From: an uncultured Rhodobiaceae bacterium
GTDB taxonomy: Bacteria > Pseudomonadota > Alphaproteobacteria > RS24
DNA: 52,994 nucleotides
Direction: 5' to 3'
Assembly: GCA_913051715.1 (NCBI GenBank)
Contig: CAJXCG010000003.1
Location: 1-52,994, forward strand
Below are positions 34,084 through 42,128 of the stretch, one piece after another. Under the pieces are notes generated by a model. That model searched no databases and was not told the origin of the DNA. It was given only the letters and a program-made list of their open reading frames with translations. Both the position numbers and the translations under genes were made by a program. Positions within the stretch are counted from its first letter, which is position 1; each line of letters starts with the position of its first letter.

Positions 34084-34482
34084 TCAGCGGCGCCAGATTT
34101 TTTTGATTTTGGTGCGCGAATTGTAGACAAAGGCGAAGGCGAAGAAGGCAATCGTCAAAAGCACCCACAACTCGTTCTTGAACTCTCCGGCGATGAAAAC
34201 CTTAAGCATGGCGACAAGCATTAAAACGCTCAGGCCGAGGGCGAGCACCTGCCCACCGGAAAATTTTTTCTCCGGCATGAGAAGATGGTGAAAAGAAAAA
34301 AACGCAAAGAGAGATAAAAAGGTTAGTCGGAAAGCTTCATATCTGTGGACCGGCGGAAACAAAGCGGCTTCCTGATTGATCGGCAAAAAGAGGAACGGCT
34401 CCCCCAGCAGGGAGATGGCAACCACGATAACCGACCAGACACCGCCACAAAAAATCACAACGCGAAAAAAACCCGTAAGCAT
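34084..34482 (-). CDS. Four-helix membrane protein, unknown function
   Basis: A 132-residue inner-membrane protein with about four hydrophobic segments: FFRVVIFCGGVWSVIVVAIS, LTFLSLFAFFSFHHLLMP, VLALGLSVLMLVAMLKVFI and LWVLLTIAFFAFAFVYN, ending in a basic tail (KIKKIWRR). AGG lies about 11 nt before ATG 34482. No family is recognisable. It is convergent with the reductase gene (9 nt apart). Confidence 0.65.
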   Translation of the reverse strand: MLTGFFRVVIFCGGVWSVIVVAISLLGEPFLFLPINQEAALFPPVHRYEAFRLTFLSLFAFFSFHHLLMPEKKFSGGQVLALGLSVLMLVAMLKVFIAGEFKNELWVLLTIAFFAFAFVYNSRTKIKKIWRR

Positions 34483-34609
34483 GGTTAAAACCTAATGAAA
34501 ACATTTGAATAGTCAAATCCTGGCGTGATTTAAGTGTCCGCGGACTTGCCGAAACCATGGCGATAGTGTTTGCTTAAATTCTGAGTGTTTTGAGACCGGA
34601 AACTTCGAC

Positions 34610-35098
34610 ATGCCGCGTTTATGGTTCATTTTTGCTTTGTTGTTTGCTGCGCCCGCCGCGGCGGAGTCCTTGGGTAATCTTGCCCAATATCCGCCGTCGA
34701 AAATTGACCTGACGATAACCACGGCCGACGACGCGATGCCCAAAATCGAGCCGGCGGAGATTAAGCTGCTGAGCGGACGATATTACCGCTTGACCATTAA
34801 TTGCCCTGATGTGCGCGACGACCTCTCAGGCTGGCGCATTGAAATGCGGCAATTATTGAATAATTCCCATCTGCGACTGGTCACGGTGGGCGACATTGAA
34901 GTCCACTTGCAGGGGCTCAGTTTTAACGCCATCGAATGTGACGAGATCGGCGCCGCGCATGTGAGCTTTGTGCCTATTAAGCCCGGCACATTTCCGTTTT
35001 ATGTTGGCAATGTGCCGCTTGCCGTAGGTCGGCCAATCGGCGAAAGCGGCGTGCAAGCCAAAGGCAAATCCGTGTTCGGCAAGTTTGTCGTTCAGTAG
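34610..35098 (+). CDS. Exported beta-rich protein, possible cupredoxin-like fold
   Basis: A 162-residue protein with a signal peptide (LWFIFALLFAAPAAA). The mature chain is beta-rich. AHVSFVPIKPGTFPFYVGN resembles the turn before the copper site of cupredoxin-like domains, and VEIKLLSG-type strands precede it (AEIKLLSGRYYRLTIN). A Cys/His/Met copper ligand set is not evident, so metal binding is doubtful. Its last 7 nt overlap the 3' end of the convergent lipoprotein gene. Function unknown. Confidence 0.65.
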   Translation: MPRLWFIFALLFAAPAAAESLGNLAQYPPSKIDLTITTADDAMPKIEPAEIKLLSGRYYRLTINCPDVRDDLSGWRIEMRQLLNNSHLRLVTVGDIEVHLQGLSFNAIECDEIGAAHVSFVPIKPGTFPFYVGNVPLAVGRPIGESGVQAKGKSVFGKFVVQ

Positions 35099-35619
35099 CT
35101 CGGCCCGCGGGCATCCAGCAGGCTGCGGCCTTTTTCATCCATGAGTTTTTCGGCGGCGCTCCAGCTCAACGGCAACTGGTCGACGCTGACACTGGCTGTA
35201 AACGAGCGACCATCGGCTACCGAATTCATCGCCTCCATAATTGCCGTGTCGTGAACATCGCCGAAAATAAACTGGCTTAAAGCCACGCGGTCTTCCCAGA
35301 CCGTCATCGTCCACGCTTCGCCGGAAAACAGCCGAAGCCGCAATTTATGTCCCAGATATCCTTTATTTTCCGCCAGCGTGTCGACCACGCGCTGGTTGTA
35401 ATCCCAGAAGCGTTGCGCTTGGGCGCGATCTTTTTGCAGCACTACATGGGTGACGCTGACAATGACGCTTTGCTCGGCGGGCAGGGCTTTCAGCGCATCA
35501 GATTTGGTGAAGGGCTGGCTGACATAAATGCAGCCGCTCAACCACACGCCCAGCGCGACGACAAACATTGTCCGGCATACTGTGTGCCGCTTCCGCCTAT
35601 GATAAACGCAACCACTCAT
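35092..35619 (-). CDS. Predicted lipoprotein with ABM-like domain
   Basis: A 175-residue protein. A basic start (RRKRH) leads to a hydrophobic stretch ending in LGVWLSGC, a lipobox with Cys30. The mature part has one dimeric alpha-beta-barrel-like unit: VIVSVTHVVLQKDRAQAQRFW, KGYLGHKLRLRLFSGEAW and TMTVWEDRVALSQFIFGD, the pattern of ABM or related small monooxygenase-like folds; DIDxW-type catalytic residues are not seen. GAAGG precedes ATG 35619. It converges with, and overlaps by 7 nt, the preceding plus-strand gene. Confidence 0.68.
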   Translation of the reverse strand: MSGCVYHRRKRHTVCRTMFVVALGVWLSGCIYVSQPFTKSDALKALPAEQSVIVSVTHVVLQKDRAQAQRFWDYNQRVVDTLAENKGYLGHKLRLRLFSGEAWTMTVWEDRVALSQFIFGDVHDTAIMEAMNSVADGRSFTASVSVDQLPLSWSAAEKLMDEKGRSLLDARGPSY

Positions 35620-35723
35620 TGACCTTCCATATAGACCAGTTCATTGGTCGGGCAACATGGCTGCGGCTTGCTCAATTATTCTTTTTCGAGATAGGCTGGA
35701 AGGTGTAAGCGAGGGAGAAAATT

Positions 35724-36566
35724 ATGCCTGAATGGATGTCACCACAGCGCACCGCGGTGGTAACGGGTGCTGCCGGAGGGATTGGGTTTGAAATCGCGCG
35801 CCGTTGCGTGCGCGCCGGTATGCAGGTCGCGATTGCCGACATTAAAGAAACGCTGAGCGCGGCGCATGACCAGCTTGCCGATGAAGCGGCGGATGCCAAC
35901 AATGTGTTTTCGCAAAAGTGCGATGTATCCGACCGCGCGCAAATGGAAGCGTTCAAGGAAGATGTCGGCGCACGCTTCGGTAATGTTCATTGCCTTGTCA
36001 ATAATGCCGGAATTGCAAAACGTGGCACGCCGCCATGGGAGGGGTTGGACGCGCTCGACACGATTATGGGCATTAATTTCAAGGGTGTGGTGCATGGCTG
36101 TCATGCGTTTATTCCCGGCATGTTGGCGCATGGTGAGGTGGGGGCTGTAATTAATACAGGCTCGAAACAGGGCATAACCCGCCCGCCGGGAAATTACGCC
36201 TATAATCTCTCCAAAGCTGCGGTGGTTGGCTATACCGAGGCCGTTTCGCATGGCTTTGTGACGCAGGAAAATTGCCACCTTACCGCGCATTTGCTGGTGC
36301 CCGGTTTCGTCTATACCCCCATGATCTCAGCCTTTGTTCCACAAAAGCCTGAGATTGCCGCTACGCCCGAGGAAACCGTTGACTATCTCTTGGCGCAGCT
36401 TGAAAAAGGTGCGTTTTACATAATTTGTCCGGATGGCGAGACCAGCCGCCCGATTGATGAAAAGCGTATTCAATGGGCGGCCGACGATATCATCAAAAAC
36501 CGTTCGGCCATGTCGCGTTGGCATCCCGATTACAAAGAGGCGTTTGAGGCGTTTATGGCGTCGTAA
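35724..36566 (+). CDS. Short-chain dehydrogenase/reductase
   Basis: A 280-residue classical SDR. The cofactor motif is TGAAGGIG (14-21), the structural motif NNAG is at 93-96, and the catalytic residues are Ser147, Tyr160 and Lys164 (YNLSK). The acidic residue after the second strand (AIADI, Asp39) favours NAD(H). The C-terminal extension FMAS after GFVYTPMISAF is longer than minimal SDRs. It oxidises or reduces an alcohol/ketone; its partner is unknown. Confidence 0.92.
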   Translation: MPEWMSPQRTAVVTGAAGGIGFEIARRCVRAGMQVAIADIKETLSAAHDQLADEAADANNVFSQKCDVSDRAQMEAFKEDVGARFGNVHCLVNNAGIAKRGTPPWEGLDALDTIMGINFKGVVHGCHAFIPGMLAHGEVGAVINTGSKQGITRPPGNYAYNLSKAAVVGYTEAVSHGFVTQENCHLTAHLLVPGFVYTPMISAFVPQKPEIAATPEETVDYLLAQLEKGAFYIICPDGETSRPIDEKRIQWAADDIIKNRSAMSRWHPDYKEAFEAFMAS

Positions 36567-36593
36567 GCGGGGGGCGGCTGCATTTTTGGCAAA

Positions 36594-36610
36594 CCCCAAA
36601 TTCTTTGGGG
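36594..36610. other. Hairpin downstream of the SDR gene
   Basis: CCCCAAA (36594-36600) pairs with TTTGGGG (36604-36610) around TTC. It lies 27 nt after the SDR stop and is followed by AT-rich sequence (TATCATTCAT) but no T-run. It could be a weak terminator or an mRNA-stabilising stem. Confidence 0.35.
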
Positions 36611-36670
36611 TATCATTCATATTCTACAAAACTATCGTGGGGTTATCACACATATTAAAAGGGGGATGTG

Positions 36671-37123
36671 ATGAACTTGGCTAATTTTGATGAAGCGTCC
36701 GTTAATTGGCAATCGCTGCCGGGGCCGGATGGTGAGCCGGCGGATCATATTTGGATGTCGATTGTGAACGTCGATGATGACGCGAAAATTGTCGATGTTC
36801 TTTTCAAGTTTGCGGCAAATGAAAAGATTGTGCTGCATCGCCATACGGCAAATTTCAATACATTCGTCGTGCAGGGTGAGCACAGAATTTATACACCCGA
36901 AGGGGATTTGAAAGAAACCCGTCCGGTGGGAACCTATAAGGCTGGTAAGCCGGATGCGGAACCACATTCGGAAGGCGGCGGCGACGAAGATGTCGTTATT
37001 CTTTTTAGCCTGCGGCCCTATTCGGCGACAAAACCGATTTATGAGATTCTCGACGATGATCAGCAGGTTGCCTCGGTGATGACTTTTGATGATCTGAAAG
37101 AGATTTACGAAACTGTAAACTGA
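36671..37123 (+). CDS. Cupin-domain protein
   Basis: A 150-residue single cupin. The metal-binding motif 1 is HRHTANFNTFVVQGEH (His at positions one and three, final His) and motif 2 is PDAEPHSEGGG. Such small cupins act as dioxygenases, isomerases or binding proteins for aromatic or keto acids. ATG 36671 is preceded by GGGGG; an adjacent GTG at 36668 is less likely. The stop is 2 nt before the TTG of the following methyltransferase-like gene. Confidence 0.82.
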   Translation: MNLANFDEASVNWQSLPGPDGEPADHIWMSIVNVDDDAKIVDVLFKFAANEKIVLHRHTANFNTFVVQGEHRIYTPEGDLKETRPVGTYKAGKPDAEPHSEGGGDEDVVILFSLRPYSATKPIYEILDDDQQVASVMTFDDLKEIYETVN

Positions 37124-37125
37124 TC

Positions 37126-37812
37126 TTGGTTTTGCTCTTCAAGGCTCTGATCGGCGTCGGCTTTCAGCTTGTGCTGTTTGGCACGCTTTTGCTTGCGCCG
37201 ATCGGTACTTTGAACTGGCCGCACGCGGTCAGTTGGCTGTTGGTTTATGCTGCGCTTAGTTTTGCGAGTTGCGTCTTTCTCGCACTGTTTCGTCCCAAAG
37301 CATTGGAGGCGCGTTTGCGCGCAGGCCGACAAGAACAAGCGCAAGGCGATCGCCCAGCTTTTTTATATTTTGCAAGCGCTTTGTGTTTGTCGTTTATCCT
37401 GCCCGGACTTGATGTGCATTATTGGTCGGTGTTTCCCGAAGTCGATGATCCGGTGAGAGGCGTCGGGTTAGTCATTTTTTTGCTGGGATATATTTTCGTT
37501 CTGCTTTCCATGCTTGCCAATGAGTTTGCCGCGCCAACCGTGCACATGCAGACCGATGCCGGCCACGCCTTGGCAGATCGGGGTGTCTACCGTCTGATGC
37601 GTCACCCAATGTATTTCGGCTTTCTTTTGTTTTGTGCCGGCAGCGCGCTTTGGCTTGGAAGTTATTTCTCCGCTCTTGCCTCTATCATATTGTTAATGTT
37701 GGCAACTATATATCGTATTCGGATTGAAGAGGCTTTTTTGGTTGAAAACTTATCCGGCTATGCGGACTATATGGCGCGCGTGAAAACCCGTTTTTTGCCG
37801 CTGATTTATTGA
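37126..37812 (+). CDS. Isoprenylcysteine carboxyl methyltransferase-like membrane protein
   Basis: A 228-residue integral membrane protein of the ICMT/PEMT family with about five to six helices. The C-terminal catalytic core is GVYRLMRHPMYFGFLL, where the RHPxY motif binds S-adenosylmethionine, followed by RIRIEEAFLVENLSGYADYM. The methyl acceptor is unknown. Start is a problem: the first codon of the frame is TTG 37126 with no ribosome site; the only earlier signal is the end of the cupin gene, so coupled translation is the likeliest route. Confidence 0.8.
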   Translation: MVLLFKALIGVGFQLVLFGTLLLAPIGTLNWPHAVSWLLVYAALSFASCVFLALFRPKALEARLRAGRQEQAQGDRPAFLYFASALCLSFILPGLDVHYWSVFPEVDDPVRGVGLVIFLLGYIFVLLSMLANEFAAPTVHMQTDAGHALADRGVYRLMRHPMYFGFLLFCAGSALWLGSYFSALASIILLMLATIYRIRIEEAFLVENLSGYADYMARVKTRFLPLIY

Positions 37813-37820
37813 CAAAGTTC

Positions 37821-38237
37821 ATGCCCGACAAACTGATCAAACACGGATTTATCCTAATCTTTCTGGCGCTGGTGACGGGTTTTGCCATTCCCCAAGCTCA
37901 AAGCCCGCGCCTGGCTTTGTCGGCACATACAATCGGCCTGTTGAGCGGCATATTATTACTTGCGGTTGCGGGCATTTGGGAAAGACTGCGCTTGTCGGAG
38001 CGTCAGTTGCGCGTCACCTATTGGGGCTGGGTTTATTCGGGGTATGCGAATTGGGCGGGCATTCTTTTTGGTTCCATGACGGGCGCAGGTCGCATGACGC
38101 CGCTGGCAGCGAACGGGGCGACCGGTGGCGACCTACCCGAAATGATTGTCGGTTTTTTGCTGATTTCGCTCAGCCTCGCGGCGCTTGGTGCCGCGGGTCT
38201 TTCGATTTGGGGCATGCGCGCCAAGCCGCAAGTCTAA
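37821..38237 (+). CDS. Hydroxylaminobenzene mutase-like membrane protein (HabA type)
   Basis: A 138-residue membrane protein (from ATG 37821; an earlier TTG at 37809 is possible). It matches the pattern I know from HabA/HabB-like proteins: KHGFILIFLALVTGF, PRLALSAHTIGLLSGILLL, YWGWVYSGYANWAGILFG and MTPLAANGATG, with four helices. Hydroxylaminobenzene mutase rearranges hydroxylaminobenzene to 2-aminophenol. Relatives in genomes without nitroaromatic pathways are common, so this function is a possibility rather than a claim. Comparison is from memory. Confidence 0.55.
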   Translation: MPDKLIKHGFILIFLALVTGFAIPQAQSPRLALSAHTIGLLSGILLLAVAGIWERLRLSERQLRVTYWGWVYSGYANWAGILFGSMTGAGRMTPLAANGATGGDLPEMIVGFLLISLSLAALGAAGLSIWGMRAKPQV

Positions 38238-38311
38238 GGGTTTTCGACCAGCGCGCGCTGGTCAAGCTGGTAATGTGCGGCTAACCTCGTAGGACGAGGG
38301 AGAACCAAGCA

Positions 38312-40141
38312 ATGAAAAAGTATATTGTCGCCGCTTTAGGCGTCTCGAGTTTATGTTGCATTTCCGTTTTTGGCCTAAGCGCAAATGCTGGCGACGCTGC
38401 TGATCGCAATGTCTATTTTGGCGAAACACATTTGCACACTGCGCTGTCCTTCGACAGCTATGTTTTTGGCAATCGCAATTCACCCGATGACGCCTATCGT
38501 TATGCACGCGGCGAGACCATTCGGCATCCGGCAGGGTTCAAGATGAAAATTGACCGGCCGCTCGATTTCCAGTCCGTGACCGATCACGCGATTTATCTGG
38601 GCATGCTGCCCGCCATGCACGAGCCGCGCCTCGAAGTGTCAAAACATCCGATTTCCCTCGAAATCCGCAAAGCCAAATCACCGGCGGAGCGGCTGCTGGC
38701 ATTTCAAAAGCTGTTTCCGCGCCTCAACAAACTGCCCGAAGGCGAGACGGATGATCTGGTTGACGAAAATGTCATGAAGTCGGCGTGGCAGGAAATCATT
38801 ACGACGGCAAACAAATATTACGAGCCGGGCACCTTCACGACCTTGATCGGATATGAATACACTTCCGGGCCGGAGCGTCAAAACCTGCACCGCAATGTAT
38901 TTTTTCGAGGTGATACCGCCCCCGCCTTGCCGTTCAGCCGCATCATGTCGCCCAATCCTGAAGACCTCTGGGCGTGGATGGATGCGTTGCGCGCCAAGGG
39001 CGTCGACACCATCGCCGTGCCGCATAATTCCAACGGCTCGAACGGGCTGATGTTCGACACGGCCAGTTTTTCCGGCGCGCCGCTGGACGCGGCCTATGCC
39101 GAAACCCGCATGCGTAACGAACCGATTGTGGAGGTGACGCAAGTCAAAGGCGACAGCGAGACGCATCCCGCATTATCGCCAAATGACGAATGGGCCAATT
39201 TTGAGATTATGCCGTTTCGCATTGGCGACTGGACCCCCAGCAAAGCCGACGGGTCTTATGTGCGCCAAGCCTATTTGCGCGGTCTCGAACTGGCCGCCCA
39301 AGGCAACGGAAACCCGTATCGCTTCGGTCTTATTGGTGCGTCCGATACGCATGTGGCAGCCGGGGCTTATGAGGAGAAAAACTATTGGTCGAAGGTCGGT
39401 CTGGTCGACTCAACGCCGACCTTGCGCGGGTCGGTGCCCTTGAAAAAGCCGCGCGACGATGGCGGCAAATACAACGCCAATAATTTTCAAACTTGGGGTG
39501 CTTCGGGTCTGGCGGCGGTGTGGGCCGATGCCAATACGCGCGAGGGCATATTCGATGCCATGCGGCGCAAAGAGACCTATGCGACGACGGGCCCGCGGAT
39601 AAAATTGCGGTTTTTTGCCGGCACGAATTTTGATGCCGCGCTTATCGATAAAGCCGATCTCGTGCACCGTGCCTATGCTGACGGCGTGTCGATGGGTGGC
39701 GATTTGGATTTGGCGGCAGGCCAGTCTCCGGCTTTTCTTGCCTGGGCGTTGCGCGACCCGAATTCTTACGCCCTGCAACGGCTGCAAATCATCAAAGGCT
39801 GGGTCGAGCCGTCCGGTGAAAAGCAGGAAAAGGTTTTCGATATTGCCTGCGCGGGCGGCAAAAAACCTGATGCCCGCCATCGCTGCCCCGATAATGGTGC
39901 ATCGGTTGATTTGAAAACCTGCTCGGTCAGCGCGCGTCATGGCGCCGACGAATTGAAAACCGTGTGGCGCGACCCCGAATATACGCCGGACGTGCAGGCA
40001 TTTTATTATGTGCGCGTGCTGGAAAACCCAAGCTGTCGTTGGTCAAGCTGGGATGCGCTGCGCGCTGGCGTTGCACCGCGACCCAATATTCCGGCAACCA
40101 TACAAGAGCGCGCCTATTCGTCGCCCATTTGGGTGAACTGA
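38312..40141 (+). CDS. Exported DUF3604 protein (PHP-like metallohydrolase)
   Basis: A 609-residue protein with a signal peptide (VSSLCCISVFGLSANAGDA), so periplasmic. The N-terminus has FGETHLHTALSFDSY and later VTDHAIYLGM, the HxH and DH metal signatures of PHP-type hydrolases, plus LIGYEYTSG, VPHNSNGSNG and LIGASDTHVAAGAYEE. The domain is annotated as DUF3604 and its substrate is unknown; marine genomes often have many copies. ATG 38312 has AGGGAGAACC upstream. It leads a plus-strand run with the tautomerase and MAPEG genes. Confidence 0.9.
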   Translation: MKKYIVAALGVSSLCCISVFGLSANAGDAADRNVYFGETHLHTALSFDSYVFGNRNSPDDAYRYARGETIRHPAGFKMKIDRPLDFQSVTDHAIYLGMLPAMHEPRLEVSKHPISLEIRKAKSPAERLLAFQKLFPRLNKLPEGETDDLVDENVMKSAWQEIITTANKYYEPGTFTTLIGYEYTSGPERQNLHRNVFFRGDTAPALPFSRIMSPNPEDLWAWMDALRAKGVDTIAVPHNSNGSNGLMFDTASFSGAPLDAAYAETRMRNEPIVEVTQVKGDSETHPALSPNDEWANFEIMPFRIGDWTPSKADGSYVRQAYLRGLELAAQGNGNPYRFGLIGASDTHVAAGAYEEKNYWSKVGLVDSTPTLRGSVPLKKPRDDGGKYNANNFQTWGASGLAAVWADANTREGIFDAMRRKETYATTGPRIKLRFFAGTNFDAALIDKADLVHRAYADGVSMGGDLDLAAGQSPAFLAWALRDPNSYALQRLQIIKGWVEPSGEKQEKVFDIACAGGKKPDARHRCPDNGASVDLKTCSVSARHGADELKTVWRDPEYTPDVQAFYYVRVLENPSCRWSSWDALRAGVAPRPNIPATIQERAYSSPIWVN

Positions 40142-40171
40142 GACGGTATATCCGGTACAGGAGAGAAAATC

Positions 40172-40375
40172 ATGCCGATGATCAATGTGAAGATCACCCG
40201 TGAGGGAGCCACCGCCGAACAGAAAAAACAGGTGATGGCCGAAATGACAGAGGTGCTGGCGCGGGTGCTGGGCAAAAATCCCGAGACCACCATCGTGATT
40301 ATCGAAGAGGTGGAAACCGAAAACTGGGGCATTGCGGGCCAACCGGTTTCCGAGCGGCGCAAGCAAACACCGTAA
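40172..40375 (+). CDS. 4-oxalocrotonate tautomerase-family enzyme
   Basis: A 67-residue protein whose mature form starts with Pro after Met removal: MPMINVKITREGATAEQK. The N-terminal proline is the catalytic base in this family (PIINV- or PMINV-type start). The C-terminal segment ENWGIAGQPVSERR is the usual beta-hairpin. GAGAG precedes the ATG. It would isomerise an enol or a dienol such as 2-hydroxymuconate. It lies 30 nt after the DUF3604 gene. Confidence 0.9.
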   Translation: MPMINVKITREGATAEQKKQVMAEMTEVLARVLGKNPETTIVIIEEVETENWGIAGQPVSERRKQTP

Positions 40376-40445
40376 TCAAGCGCGACACGCGCGTCGGAAT
40401 CGCCTTAGCCTTGCCGCACGCGAGATACAAAAAAGGAGACCAGTC

Positions 40446-40865
40446 ATGTTGGAAGTTTATGCAACCGCGCTTACGGGGCTTTGGCTGGTGCTGGTAACGA
40501 TTACGTTACAGGCTGTTATTGCCACGGGTGCCCATCGTCGTCAGAGTAAAATGATACCCGGTATTGTTGATCCGGCGCTCGGGCATGACAGTTTTGTGTT
40601 TCGTTCCGACCGGACGTTTCGGAATTCTCTGGAAAACATCGCGCCGTTTTTCGGGTTGAGCGTGCTGGCTATGCTTGCTGGTTTCAGCCCCGACCGGCTG
40701 GCTGTCGTGGTTTGGGTTTATGCCTTGGCGCGTTTGTTACACATGATTTTATATTATCGGATTGCGACCGAGAAAAACCCCAGCCCGCGCAGCTATTTTT
40801 ACATGATCGCGCTGCTGGCAACATTTTATCTCATTGGAGATTTGGGACAGTTTCTAATTTTGTAA
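40446..40865 (+). CDS. MAPEG-family membrane protein
   Basis: A 139-residue four-helix membrane protein of the MAPEG superfamily (microsomal glutathione transferase relatives). The pattern is VYATALTGLWLVLVTITLQAVI, then DRTFRNSLENIAPFF (RNxxE motif), VWVYALARLLHMILYYR and a last helix ending in FLIL. Members conjugate glutathione to electrophiles or reduce lipid peroxides. AAAAAGGAGA precedes ATG 40446; the same frame runs open upstream but begins here. Together with the GST further on it indicates glutathione-based detoxification. Confidence 0.85.
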   Translation: MLEVYATALTGLWLVLVTITLQAVIATGAHRRQSKMIPGIVDPALGHDSFVFRSDRTFRNSLENIAPFFGLSVLAMLAGFSPDRLAVVVWVYALARLLHMILYYRIATEKNPSPRSYFYMIALLATFYLIGDLGQFLIL

Positions 40866-40887
40866 TCAGAAATTTAGAGGTCGCGTA

Positions 40888-42117
40888 ATGACAAGTGAGA
40901 ATACCGTGCCACAAGAAACGTCTGTGAACGAATTTGCCCGCGGGTGGTCGGTTTTGCTTGCCGCGTTTGTCGGTATTGGCGTGAGCCTTACCTCCATGGT
41001 TTATTACGCCACAGGTATATGGGTGCGCCCGTGGCAGGAGGAGTTTGGCTGGACGCGTGCCGAAATCGGCGCCCAACAATCTATCTCCGTTCTGGTTTTG
41101 ATGTTGCTGGCGACATTTGCCGGACGCCTGATTGACCGCTATGGCCTCCGGCGCGTGACCTGTATCTCACTGTTTGGCTATGGCTTTATGCTTTTGGGAT
41201 TCACCCAGATGACGGGCGATTTATGGATGCTCTACGCATTGTCGGCTGCTTATGCGGTGTTTGGTGTGGCCTCCACCGCTTTGGCCTTCACCCGCGCGGT
41301 CAACGCGTTTTTTGTGAAATATCGCGGGCTGGCATTGGGCATTAGCCTGACCTCTGCGGGGTTTATGGCCTATCTGATGCCGCGCTTCATGACGCCCTTT
41401 GTGGCCGAAAATGGCTGGCGGGCCGGATATGTCGTTATGTTTCTCATCGTTATGGCGGCGCTGCCCGTGGTTTATTTGCTCATCCGCGATGCCCCTGATG
41501 ATGATGGGTCCGATGATGCGGCCTTCGCCCAGATGCAGACAGGGCTTTCCCTCGGTGATGCCTTACGCACAGTGTTGTTTTGGAAGGTTGCCGGAATTTT
41601 CTTTTTGGTCTCGGTGGCTGTTTTGGGCTTGGTGCCGGCTTTTATTCCACTTTTGCAAGACGCAGGTATGACGGCGACCGAGGCGGGAGGCTTGGCTGCT
41701 GTTTTGGGCATTTCGGTTATGGTCGGACGACTTTTAGTCGGTTTCCTTATTGACCGTATTTTCGCGCCGTATCTCACAGCAGTTGTCTTTGCTGTGGTGG
41801 GAATAGGGTGTTTGTCGTTGGCTTTGGGTGGGGTGGATTATGCGATGGTCGCTGCCATAGCCTTGGGCTTTGCGGTGGGCGCAGAAGTTGACCTCATCGG
41901 ATATTACACCGCACGGTATTTCGGCCTGGCCCATTACGGCGCAATTTACGGGCTGCAATATTCGATTTTTATTTTAGGTGCAGGGGTCAGCCCGATTTTG
42001 ATTGGACACATTTGGGATGTGACCGGCAATTATGACTTTGGTTTGATGCTGGCTGCCGTTCTTATGTTGCCGGTTATGGCAATATCGTTAACCTTGCCGA
42101 GATTCACACATAAATAG
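40888..42117 (+). CDS. MFS transporter
   Basis: A 409-residue secondary transporter with 12 predicted helices. The loop 2-3 motif is GRLIDRYGLRRV, a conserved MFS A-motif variant; GLALGISLTSAG and a repeated GRLLVGFLIDRIF in the second half support the MFS call. It resembles monocarboxylate/oxalate-type porters. The N-terminal 18 residues are cytoplasmic. It may take up a carboxylate for the flanking CoA enzymes. A GAGGT site lies before ATG 40888. Confidence 0.88.
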   Translation: MTSENTVPQETSVNEFARGWSVLLAAFVGIGVSLTSMVYYATGIWVRPWQEEFGWTRAEIGAQQSISVLVLMLLATFAGRLIDRYGLRRVTCISLFGYGFMLLGFTQMTGDLWMLYALSAAYAVFGVASTALAFTRAVNAFFVKYRGLALGISLTSAGFMAYLMPRFMTPFVAENGWRAGYVVMFLIVMAALPVVYLLIRDAPDDDGSDDAAFAQMQTGLSLGDALRTVLFWKVAGIFFLVSVAVLGLVPAFIPLLQDAGMTATEAGGLAAVLGISVMVGRLLVGFLIDRIFAPYLTAVVFAVVGIGCLSLALGGVDYAMVAAIALGFAVGAEVDLIGYYTARYFGLAHYGAIYGLQYSIFILGAGVSPILIGHIWDVTGNYDFGLMLAAVLMLPVMAISLTLPRFTHK

Positions 42118-42128
42118 GATATTGGCGT

